Shown here piece by piece: positions 1 through 5,594 of a DNA stretch of 9,827 nucleotides (the first letter of the stretch is position 1; each line of letters starts with the position of its first letter). Below the pieces are notes generated by a model. It was given only the letters and a program-made list of their open reading frames with translations, was not told where the DNA came from and did not search any database. The position numbers and the translations under genes are program-made. Origin of the DNA: Fimbriiglobus sp. (GTDB lineage: Bacteria; Planctomycetota; Planctomycetia; Gemmatales; Gemmataceae); the NCBI GenBank assembly GCA_025352585.1, contig JANXTD010000015.1:1-9827 (forward strand), written 5' to 3'.

Positions 1-663
1 CGCAACATTTACGTCTTCACCGCGAACTGGTACGACCCCCTCAACGCGACGGCCCGCGCCGTGCCGGTCAAGACGTTCCTGTGCCCGAGCGCCAACGGCG
101 GCCGCGTCGGGCTGTCGGACTTCGCGGGGGCACCCGGCTCGCCGTTCACGGGGGCCGCCTGGGACTACACCAACGTCGCCGTCGTCGCCCCGGCCCTGCT
201 CACGTACCTCGGCTACCCGGACGGCCCGGTGTTCGCCAGCACCTGGCGCGGCGTCATGAGTTCCAAAGGCTCGACGGTCGCGGAGATCACGGACGGGTTG
301 TCGAACACGATCCTCTTGACCGAGGACGCCAACCGCCCGGAGTTCTGGGTCAAGGGCAAGCGGATCACGGCCGTCGCCCCGGTCGGCTTCGGGGGCGCGG
401 GGGTGGGGTCGGTGTACGGCGGCGTCTGGGCCGACCACCAAAAGGGCTTCGGCATCGACGGGGCGTCGGCCGACGGCTTCACGCCGCTCGGCGAGTGCGC
501 GATCAACTGCACCAACTCGTTCGAGGTCTACGCGATGCACCCCAACGGCGCGAACGCCGCGATGGCCGACGGCAGCGTGCGGTTCCTTCGCGACACGATG
601 ACGATCCGCACCCTGGCGGCGCTGAGTACCCGCGCCGGCGGCGAAGTCGTGGCGGTGGACTGA
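1..663 (+). CDS. DUF1559 (H-X9-DG) domain protein, 5' end outside window
   Basis: The reading frame is open from base 1 to the TGA at 661-663, giving the last 220 residues; the start lies outside the window. The fragment carries features of the planctomycete DUF1559 (SBP_bac_10) family: a 'VPVKTFLCPS' block near residue 21, a 'GLSNTILLTED' block in the middle, and near the end a His followed by nine residues and Asp-Gly (HPNGANAAMADG), the H-X9-DG signature, then 'SVRFL'. Known members start with a type IV pilin-like methylation segment and one hydrophobic helix, and are exported or envelope-anchored. That part is not visible here. They occur in very many copies in planctomycete genomes and their function is unknown. 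The stop abuts the stop of the convergent gene at 664-834 with no base between them. Confidence 0.9.
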   Translation, partial: RNIYVFTANWYDPLNATARAVPVKTFLCPSANGGRVGLSDFAGAPGSPFTGAAWDYTNVAVVAPALLTYLGYPDGPVFASTWRGVMSSKGSTVAEITDGLSNTILLTEDANRPEFWVKGKRITAVAPVGFGGAGVGSVYGGVWADHQKGFGIDGASADGFTPLGECAINCTNSFEVYAMHPNGANAAMADGSVRFLRDTMTIRTLAALSTRAGGEVVAVD

Positions 664-834
664 TCAGTCCGCCCGCGTCACCAGCCCCGCGACCAGGACC
701 GCGACGCCCACCAGGCCGGCGTACACGGGCGGGTAGCCGAGGACGTTCTGGTGCGTCGCCAGGACCGACGCCCCGGCCCAAACGATTACGCCCGCCCCGG
801 CCACGGCGACGAGCATCCCGAACAGCTTCTTCAC
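664..834 (-). CDS. Small two-helix membrane protein (56 aa), hypothetical
   Basis: A GTG start at 832-834 follows a strong GGGAGG ribosome-binding site (840-845) with a 5-base spacer, and the frame ends at TGA (664-666). The product begins MKKLFGMLVAVAGAG and has two hydrophobic stretches, about residues 4-26 and 38-53. They are separated by a short polar turn with His-Gln-Asn and Tyr-Pro-Pro, and the tail is TRAD. The predicted topology is a helical hairpin in the inner membrane. I do not recognise a family. It lies 64 bases downstream of malate dehydrogenase on the same strand, so it may be the last gene of that transcript. It is short enough for automatic gene callers to miss. The good binding site, the Lys-Lys amino terminus followed by a hydrophobic run, and the clean end against the neighbouring gene all favour a real gene. 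Confidence 0.6.
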   Translation of the reverse strand: MKKLFGMLVAVAGAGVIVWAGASVLATHQNVLGYPPVYAGLVGVAVLVAGLVTRAD

Positions 835-898
835 GGCGACCTCCCAGAACGGAACGCGGGCTACGCGGAGCCTAGTTCACGATCTCGGCCGGCACAAC

Positions 899-1927
899 TC
901 ACGGCAACAGGTGCTTCACGGCGTCTTGCTCTTCAAGCAGTTCGGCGAGCGTCTTGTCGAACATCGACTGGCCGTAGGGGTCGAAGGTCACGCCCTCGAC
1001 GACCTCGGAGTTGCCCCGGCCGTCGGTGGTCACCGGGTAGCCGAAGACCAGGCCCTTCGGCACGCCGTACTCGCCCTTCGACACGACGGCGGCACTCGTC
1101 CAATCGCCCTTCGGGGTGCCGGTCACGAAGCTCTTGACGTGGTCGATCGCGCCGTTGGCCGCCGACAGCGCCGACGACAGGCCGCGGGCCTTGATGATCG
1201 CGGCACCGCGGTTCTGGCACTGCGGCACGAAGGTGTTCTCGAGCCAGTCGCGGTCGGGGATCACCTCGGTCGCCGGCCGGCCGCTGATCTTGGCGTTGGT
1301 GAAGTCGGGGAACTGCGTGTTCGAGTGGTTGCCCCAGATCGTGGCGTGCGTCACCTCCTCGTTCAGAACGCCCGCCTTGACCGCCAGCGCCGACACGGCC
1401 CGGTTGTGGTCGAGCCGCGTCATGGCGTGCCAGCGCTCGGCGGCGATCGCCTGGCCGTTGCGGTAGGCCACCAGGCAGTTAGTGTTGCACGGGTTGCCGA
1501 CGATCAGCACGCGCACGTCGGCCGCCGCCTTCGCCGCCAGAGCCTTGCCCTGGCCGACGAAAATCTTGCCGTTGATGCCGAGTAAATCCTTACGCTCCAT
1601 GCCCGGCCCGCGCGGGGCGGCCCCGACCAGCAGCGCCCAAGTCACGCCGTCGAACGCCTTGTTGGCGTCGTCGGTGACGACGACATCCTGGAGCGTCGAG
1701 AAGCCGCAGTCGAGCAACTCCATCGCGTTGCCCTCGGCCACGTCGAGCGCCTGGCGGGCGGACGGGCTCGGCGGGGTCCAGTCGGGCCGCTTGGGGATTT
1801 CGAGCAGGTGCAGCACGACCTTGGTGTCCGCGCCGAAGACCTCACCGGAGGCCAACCGGGCGAGCATGGCGTAGGCGACGTTGCCTCCCGCGCCGGTGAC
1901 CGCGACCTTGACCACTTTGTTCGCCAT
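899..1927 (-). CDS. mdh: Malate dehydrogenase
   Basis: This 342-aa enzyme should catalyse NAD-dependent interconversion of malate and oxaloacetate in the cytoplasm (TCA cycle). It resembles the cytosolic/Thermus-type MDH. The visible motifs are the nucleotide-binding glycine loop [12 protein letters not shown] (residues 11-22), the substrate-binding arginines in [20 protein letters not shown] (R106, R112), [13 protein letters not shown] (143-155), the Asp-Arg pair in MTRLDHNRA (D173, R176), and the catalytic His in [12 protein letters not shown] (H201). [10 protein letters not shown] and GDWTSAAV...GEYGVPKG follow as in the family. I chose the ATG at 1925-1927 because [15 protein letters not shown] begins as family members do; an in-frame ATG 19 codons upstream would add an unlike extension. 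The ribosome-binding site is weak (a GGCGAG-like stretch). An extra proline-rich stretch of about a dozen residues follows EIPKR (residues 46-60). A small membrane-protein gene follows on the same strand. Confidence 0.95.
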   Translation of the reverse strand: MANKVVKVAVTGAGGNVAYAMLARLASGEVFGADTKVVLHLLEIPKRPDWTPPSPSARQALDVAEGNAMELLDCGFSTLQDVVVTDDANKAFDGVTWALLVGAAPRGPGMERKDLLGINGKIFVGQGKALAAKAAADVRVLIVGNPCNTNCLVAYRNGQAIAAERWHAMTRLDHNRAVSALAVKAGVLNEEVTHATIWGNHSNTQFPDFTNAKISGRPATEVIPDRDWLENTFVPQCQNRGAAIIKARGLSSALSAANGAIDHVKSFVTGTPKGDWTSAAVVSKGEYGVPKGLVFGYPVTTDGRGNSEVVEGVTFDPYGQSMFDKTLAELLEEQDAVKHLLP

Positions 1928-2001
1928 GACTCGCCGCCCCGTTGTGTATGTGCCCCATTGCGAGGGGTCAGTGTACGGCGACATTAGCGGCGGGGGAACG
2001 G

Positions 2002-2088
2002 TTGGCGAACCGGAAGCGTCAGCGCCCGGAGTCTCGCGGCGTCGGTGACTGCACCAGACTCCGGTCGCTAACGCTTCCGTTTCGCCAA
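2002..2088. repeat. Palindromic intergenic repeat, copy 1
   Basis: This is a long imperfect inverted repeat. The left arm (2002-2033) pairs with the right arm (2057-2088) over 32 positions with about 3 mismatches, across a 23-base loop. The left arm contains the core ccggaagcgtcagcgcccg. The same core, inside a 29-base block with a single difference, recurs at 3301-3329. The element sits between the peptidase stop (2109) and the mdh start (1927), both on the minus strand. It could form a hairpin in the shared transcript. No T run follows it in the leftward direction, so it is not a classical intrinsic terminator. A REP/BIME-like dispersed element is the best description. Confidence 0.8.
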
Positions 2089-2108
2089 GACAAGAACGCC
2101 GGCTCGGC

Positions 2109-3236
2109 TTACGACAGGACGCGCGCCGCCGTCGGCTTGGCGGCCTCGGCGGGCTTCGACGCCAGCGTCGTCGCCGGCTGGTTCGCGACCGTCTCGTGGA
2201 TGAAGCGCAACTTCTCGACGGCCGGGGCCGACACCACGAAGGGGTAAACGTCCGCCACGCCCAGGCCGCGCGACAGGCTGTTCAGGGCGTACGTCAGCGG
2301 GTACCAGCTCGCGATCAGGTCGCCGAAGGGCCGCGCGATCGGGTCGCCGGGGGCCGCCTTCATCGTGGGCATCGCGGCGTCCTTGGGCCTCAGCGACAGC
2401 CCGCACGCCGCGGCGGTTTCGAGCGTATCGACCATGTTGAGGTAGTGCGCCCACGTCTCGGCCCAGTCCTCCCACGGGTGGCTCGCGGCGTACGAACTGA
2501 CGTGCCGCGCCTGCCAGTCGGCCGGTGCCCCGTCGGCGTAGTGCCGCTTCAGCGCCTCGCCGTAGTCGGCCCGCTCGTCGCCGAAGAGTTCGCGGAAAGC
2601 GTCGATCCGCGGCGTGTCCTGGACCAACCGGTCGAAGTAGTAGTGGCCGACCTCGTGGCGGAAGTGCCCGAGCAGCGTGCGGTACGGCTCGTGCATCTGC
2701 ACCCGCCGGCGCTCGCGCTCGGCGTCGTCGGCCTCGGCGATGTTCAGCGTGATCACCCCGTCGTCGTGGCCGGTGAGCACCTTCGGCGCGCCCGGCGAGG
2801 CGGGGTCGGCGAGGAACTCGAAGGTCAGGCCGTGCACCGGGTCGTCGGTGCGGTTGACGACCGCGCAGCCGACGGCGTGCAGGGTGTAGATCAGCCGACG
2901 CTTGGCCGCCTCGAGCTTGGCCCAGAGCGGCAGGTTGGCGGGCACCGTCAGGTCGGGGATGACGCGCGTCAGCCGGCACGACGCGCAGAGTTCGTGCGGC
3001 TCGTGGCAGGGGATCGCCTCGTTGCAGACGTTGTGCGTGACGTCGTTCGCGCACAGCCGGTACGTCCGCTTCGCGTCGAGGGCGGCGCGCCAGGTGTTCG
3101 CGACGCCGGGCAGCGGCTCCAGCGACGCCATCTCGCGCAGGTCGGGAAGGTAGGCGAGCTTGTGCCCGCACTGGACGCAGTGGGTGTTCTCGAACGACAC
3201 GAGTTGCTGGCAATGGTCGCAGTGAAACACTTTCAC
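2109..3236 (-). CDS. Zinc-ribbon and HExxH putative metallopeptidase
   Basis: This 375-aa protein resembles the family with an N-terminal zinc ribbon and a putative zinc-binding metallopeptidase domain (Zn-ribbon_6/Peptidase_Mx type); the family name is recalled, not searched. The ribbon cysteines are C6, C9, C20 and C23 (CDHC and CVQC). A second Cys/His-rich patch covers residues 62-87 (C62, C71, C77, H79, H82, C84, C87). The catalytic motif HEVGH spans residues 194-198 in HFRHEVGHYYF. Downstream, FGDERADYGEAL (218-229) and HPWEDWAETWAHYL (253-266) probably supply further active-site residues. No signal peptide is visible, so a cytoplasmic location is likely; the substrate is unknown. I chose the GTG at 3234-3236 because it starts just before the first zinc knuckle and has a GGAG about 8 bases upstream. 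Inverted repeats lie on both sides of the gene. Confidence 0.85.
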   Translation of the reverse strand: MKVFHCDHCQQLVSFENTHCVQCGHKLAYLPDLREMASLEPLPGVANTWRAALDAKRTYRLCANDVTHNVCNEAIPCHEPHELCASCRLTRVIPDLTVPANLPLWAKLEAAKRRLIYTLHAVGCAVVNRTDDPVHGLTFEFLADPASPGAPKVLTGHDDGVITLNIAEADDAERERRRVQMHEPYRTLLGHFRHEVGHYYFDRLVQDTPRIDAFRELFGDERADYGEALKRHYADGAPADWQARHVSSYAASHPWEDWAETWAHYLNMVDTLETAAACGLSLRPKDAAMPTMKAAPGDPIARPFGDLIASWYPLTYALNSLSRGLGVADVYPFVVSAPAVEKLRFIHETVANQPATTLASKPAEAAKPTAARVLS

Positions 3237-3300
3237 GCCGAAAGCTCCGTCGGGTTGGTGGGTTCCGCGAGCCGCTGCAACTCGCGGGCCAACCAAGCAA

Positions 3301-3375
3301 GGCGAGCCGGAAGCGTCAGCGCCCGGAGTTCGTGGCACTCGACCAGACGCCGGGAGCGGACGCTTGCGGCTCGTC
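3301..3375. repeat. Palindromic intergenic repeat, copy 2
   Basis: This is a second copy of the element at 2002-2088. Its left block 3301-3329 matches 2004-2032 at 28 of 29 bases. The left arm 3304-3326 pairs with the right arm 3350-3372 over 23 positions with about 3 mismatches. The 'accagac' just before the right arm is shared with copy 1 (2053-2059), while the loop region is about 8 bases shorter. It lies between the divergently transcribed peptidase (start 3236) and the first PEP-CTERM gene (start 3498). The rest of this 261-base gap shows no further gene that I can support. Confidence 0.78.
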
Positions 3376-3497
3376 GCGGCAAGTCGGCGTTGACAGCCGG
3401 GGCGATTGCGGGCAAAGTCCCGACCGCGATGGGCCGGGGGCTTCGAGCCGACGGTCCCGGGGGGGATTCTGACGACTGTTTCTGGAGGACTCACACC

Positions 3498-4112
3498 ATG
3501 TTCCGTAAACGCCTCGCGGCCTGGGCCTTGACCGCCGCCGCCGTGACCGCCGCCGTCGGGGGCACCGCGACGCCGGTCGCCGCCGGCCTGCTGCCCGTGA
3601 GCGTGGCCGTCACGCCGGAGTCGGGCAAGTTCCGCTGGACCTACGCGATCGTGCTGCCGACCGACTCGCAACTGCAGAGCGGCAACTACTTCACGATCTA
3701 CGACTTCAAGGGCCTCGCCGCGGGGTCGGTGGTCGCCCCAGCCGGCTGGAGCTTCACGACAGACAACCTCGGCCCGACGCCGGTCTTGGTCTCGCCGAAG
3801 GACGACCCGCTCGTGCCGAACCTGAGCTTCAAGTACACCGGCCCGACGATCGACGCCGGCCAGACGGGCCTCGGCAACTTCTGGGCCGTGTCGGACTTCG
3901 GCCTCAAGACCGACTCGTTCTTCACCGCCCAGACCAACCGGACCTCGGACGGCAAGGTCGACACCAACATCACGACCACCAACGTGCCGGTGCCCGACGG
4001 CGGCGTCGTCCCGCCGCCGGTCCCCGAGCCGGCGACGCTGGTGCTGGTCGGCCTGGGGTTGCCGTGCGTCGCGCTGATGCGCCGGCTGCGCCGCGACCCG
4101 GCCCCGGCCTGA
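3498..4112 (+). CDS. PEP-CTERM exported protein, paralogue 1
   Basis: This 204-aa secreted protein has three parts. Residues 1-29 are an N-terminal signal peptide (MFRKRLAAWALTAAA..., probable cleavage near PVAA). Next comes a globular core of about 137 residues starting AGLLPVSVAVTPESG. The last part is a Pro-rich linker and a PEP-CTERM sorting signal: PEP at residues 176-178, a hydrophobic segment (ATLVLVGLGLPCVALM) and the basic end RRLRR. PEP-CTERM proteins are known to be processed by an exosortase in the membrane and are often linked to the cell surface or exopolysaccharide; no exosortase is encoded in this window. The core contains FRWTYAIVLPTD, GPTI..GQ.GLGNFWA and RTSDGK, shared with the next gene. 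I cannot assign the core to a named family. The ATG at 3498 has GGAGG at 3484-3488, 9 bases upstream. Confidence 0.88.
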   Translation: MFRKRLAAWALTAAAVTAAVGGTATPVAAGLLPVSVAVTPESGKFRWTYAIVLPTDSQLQSGNYFTIYDFKGLAAGSVVAPAGWSFTTDNLGPTPVLVSPKDDPLVPNLSFKYTGPTIDAGQTGLGNFWAVSDFGLKTDSFFTAQTNRTSDGKVDTNITTTNVPVPDGGVVPPPVPEPATLVLVGLGLPCVALMRRLRRDPAPA

Positions 4113-4222
4113 GCCGGCCGAAACTTGAGCTTGACGTGACCGAACCTGCCGGTTATTTGGCCTCGCCCCACGGGCCGGCCGAAGGCGACCGCCCCCGCAT
4201 CCCGAATCGAAGGACCACCCAC

Positions 4223-4837
4223 ATGAAGCGTATCCTGGGCCTCGCGGCGGGCCTGCTGCTCGCCGCCTTTGGCGGGCAACGCGCCGCCGCCGGCCTGCTG
4301 CCCGTCAACGTGACCGTGACCCCCGAGGCCGGCAACTTCCGCTGGACCTACGCCATCGTCCTGCCGACCGACATGAAGTTGCAGAGCGGCAACTTCTTCA
4401 CGGTCTACGACTTCAACGGCTACGTGCCCAACAGCGCCGAGGCCCCGGCCGGCTGGGCGTTGAGCGTGAGCAAGATGGGACCGACCCCCGACCGCCTGAA
4501 CCCGCAGGACGACGCGGGGATCGACAACCTGACCTGGAAGTACTCCGGCCCGACGATCGAGTCCGGCCAGATCGGCCTTGGCAACTTCTGGGCGCTGTCG
4601 AAGCTCAGCAACGCGGGCGACTCGTTCCTGACCGCCGGCACCCTGCGGACTTCCGACGGCAAGTCCGACAACAACATCACGAGTACGGTCGTCCCCGTGG
4701 GCGCGACCGACGTGCCGCCGGTCGATGTCCCGCCGACGCCGACGCCGCCGGGCGTCCCCGAGCCGACGACGCTGCTGATGGCCGGCCTCGGCCTGCCGCT
4801 CGTCGGCCTGGCCCGCCGCCTCCGCCGCAAGGCGTGA
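4223..4837 (+). CDS. PEP-CTERM exported protein, paralogue 2
   Basis: This tandem duplicate of the preceding gene also encodes 204 aa. The signal peptide is MKRILGLAAGLLLAAFGG (cleavage probably near residue 22). The core aligns with paralogue 1 without gaps over 137 residues, with about 86 identities counted by eye (63%). A linker rich in Val, Pro and Thr (residues 161-178) leads to the PEP motif at 179-181, the helix TTLLMAGLGLPLVGLA and a basic RRLRRKA end. Signal peptide and linker have diverged much more than the core. The ATG at 4223 has AAGGA at 4210-4214. The gap to the previous gene is 110 bases with no obvious terminator, so co-transcription is plausible. Transcription probably ends at the hairpin at 4863-4891. 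The likely location is outside the cytoplasmic membrane after exosortase processing. Confidence 0.88.
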   Translation: MKRILGLAAGLLLAAFGGQRAAAGLLPVNVTVTPEAGNFRWTYAIVLPTDMKLQSGNFFTVYDFNGYVPNSAEAPAGWALSVSKMGPTPDRLNPQDDAGIDNLTWKYSGPTIESGQIGLGNFWALSKLSNAGDSFLTAGTLRTSDGKSDNNITSTVVPVGATDVPPVDVPPTPTPPGVPEPTTLLMAGLGLPLVGLARRLRRKA

Positions 4838-4862
4838 CGCGACTCCCGAGCCAACGCGAGCC

Positions 4863-4891
4863 AGCCGCCGGGGACCACCCCCGGCGGCTTT
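4863..4891 (+). terminator. Rho-independent terminator after the PEP-CTERM pair
   Basis: A perfect 11-bp stem (4863-4873 agccgccgggg with 4879-4889 ccccggcggct) closes a 5-base loop (accac) and runs into TTT. It lies 26 bases after the stop of the second PEP-CTERM gene. The T tract is short, but the stem is very strong. Confidence 0.8.
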
Positions 4892-4895
4892 GCCG

Positions 4896-4925
4896 TTGGG
4901 TGAGCCGGGCCGCACGCGGTATCAT
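4896..4925 (+). promoter_or_regulatory. Possible sigma70-type promoter
   Basis: TTGGGT (4896-4901) and TATCAT (4920-4925) are separated by 18 bases. The pair lies just after the terminator and 35 bases before the 114-aa gene. The -10 box matches the consensus at 5 of 6 positions, the -35 only at 3 of 6. This is suggestive only. Confidence 0.35.
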
Positions 4926-4960
4926 GCCGGTGTCATGTTCCCGCCCCCCGGAGCAAGCCC

Positions 4961-5305
4961 ATGGACGTTCGCTACCCCCCCGACACCGAGCCGGGCGAGC
5001 GACTGCCGGAGCTGCTGGAGCGGGCGACGGCGATGCTGGCGAAACTTCCCCGCGTGCGCTCGGCCACGTTCCCCGCGGCGGAGTGGCACCGCCGCCTCGA
5101 CGCGAAGGGGCAGACCGTCCACACGCTGAGTCTCCGCGACACCGAGGGCGAAGTCTCGGCGGAGTTCACCCGCGACGAACTCGCACTCACCAACTACATG
5201 GTCGTCAGCACGGCCCACCTGTACGGCGACTTGTTGACGATCCACAGTCACAACCTCCGCGAACGATCCTTAGAAATCCTCGCAATGCCCGAGGAGGCCT
5301 TCTAA
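4961..5305 (+). CDS. Hypothetical protein, 114 aa
   Basis: The ATG at 4961 has GGAG at 4950-4953, 7 bases upstream. The product begins MDVRYPPDTEPGERLPELL and ends MPEEAF. It is soluble-looking, acidic and without cysteine. Residues 15-30 look helical; after about residue 38 the pattern suggests alternating strands (VHTLSLRDTEGEVSAEF) and then a helix. There is no signal peptide or membrane segment. I do not recognise the family. The gene ends 2 bases before the next start, and that gene's ribosome-binding site (GAGGAGG) lies inside this coding sequence, so the two are probably co-translated. It could be a small conserved planctomycete protein; no function is proposed. Confidence 0.7.
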   Translation: MDVRYPPDTEPGERLPELLERATAMLAKLPRVRSATFPAAEWHRRLDAKGQTVHTLSLRDTEGEVSAEFTRDELALTNYMVVSTAHLYGDLLTIHSHNLRERSLEILAMPEEAF

Positions 5306-5307
5306 TT

Positions 5308-5496
5308 ATGGCGACGAAAATCGAAGCCGCCATTCAAGCGGTCATGGTCCGCATGGAAGTCGTCGAAGTTCTGGTCGCGACCCTCCGAGTCGAGATGGCC
5401 GTAGTTCAGCGACTGGAGAAGCAGGTCGCCGTCATGGAGCACCGCCTGGCGGATCTGCGAAGTCGCAGGACGTGTGGGGCAATCGTGGGTGGGTGA
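5308..5496 (+). CDS. Short coiled-coil protein, probably a frameshifted N-terminal half
   Basis: The ATG at 5308 follows GAGGAGG (5291-5297) by 10 bases and opens a 62-aa frame ending at TGA 5494-5496. Residues 3-50 are a helix with heptad-like spacing of Val, Met and Leu (IEAAIQAVMVRMEVVEVL...; RLEKQVAVMEHRLADLRS), typical of a coiled coil. The last ten residues (RTCGAIVGG) do not look like a natural end. In the -1 frame, from 5463 onward, the DNA reads SQDVWGNRGWVILMVGVSG, which continues as a transmembrane helix. Coiled coil followed by one helix is a common layout of small membrane proteins (for example XhlA-like). A one-base loss near 5461-5470, a translational frameshift, or two overlapping genes would each explain this. 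Confidence 0.55.
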   Translation: MATKIEAAIQAVMVRMEVVEVLVATLRVEMAVVQRLEKQVAVMEHRLADLRSRRTCGAIVGG

Positions 5497-5594
5497 TCTT
5501 GATGGTCGGCGTCTCCGGCGTCGTCACGCTGCTGAGCGCGGCCGCCGGCGGGCTGCTGACGTTCTACCTCAACGCCAAGAAGTCGCGGCGACCG
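5472..5594 (+). pseudogene. Transmembrane half of the coiled-coil gene, out of frame and without its own stop
   Basis: From GTG 5472 the frame encodes VWGNRGWVILMVGVSGVVTL, then LSAAAGGLLTFYLNAKKSRR: a glycine-rich membrane helix of about 25 residues ending in a basic stop-transfer cluster. No stop follows in this frame until 6114-6116, deep inside the antisense of the methyltransferase gene, so the natural 3' end appears lost. A second candidate start, GTG 5493-5495, overlaps the TGA of the coiled-coil frame (sequence gtga). Separate translation by coupling is therefore possible, but no good ribosome-binding site is seen for either start. The given end is where recognisable membrane-protein character stops; the exact limit is uncertain. 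Confidence 0.45.

Noticed and set aside
1928..1984. 19-residue extension of malate dehydrogenase
   Set aside because: Family members begin a few residues before the glycine loop, and the extension has no family character.
2002..2088. Intrinsic terminator for the peptidase gene
   Set aside because: The stem is strong, but no T run follows on the transcribed side and the same sequence recurs between divergent genes where termination is not needed.
2196..3497. Long + strand open frame running into the first PEP-CTERM gene
   Set aside because: It is antisense to the clearly homologous metallopeptidase gene and its translation is Arg/Val/Gly-rich without motifs. The PEP-CTERM signal peptide with its own GGAGG site fixes the start at 3498.
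3237..3671. N-terminal extension of the metallopeptidase frame
   Set aside because: It would run through the palindromic repeat and antisense to the PEP-CTERM signal peptide. The GTG at 3236 just before the zinc ribbon has a ribosome-binding site.
4113..4183. Direct repeat gccggccgaa between the PEP-CTERM genes
   Set aside because: Ten GC-rich bases; it may be residue of the gene duplication but is too short to claim.
3698..4915. 405-aa minus-strand open frame
   Set aside because: It is antisense to both PEP-CTERM genes, with low-complexity Arg/Gly-rich translation typical of GC-rich shadow frames.
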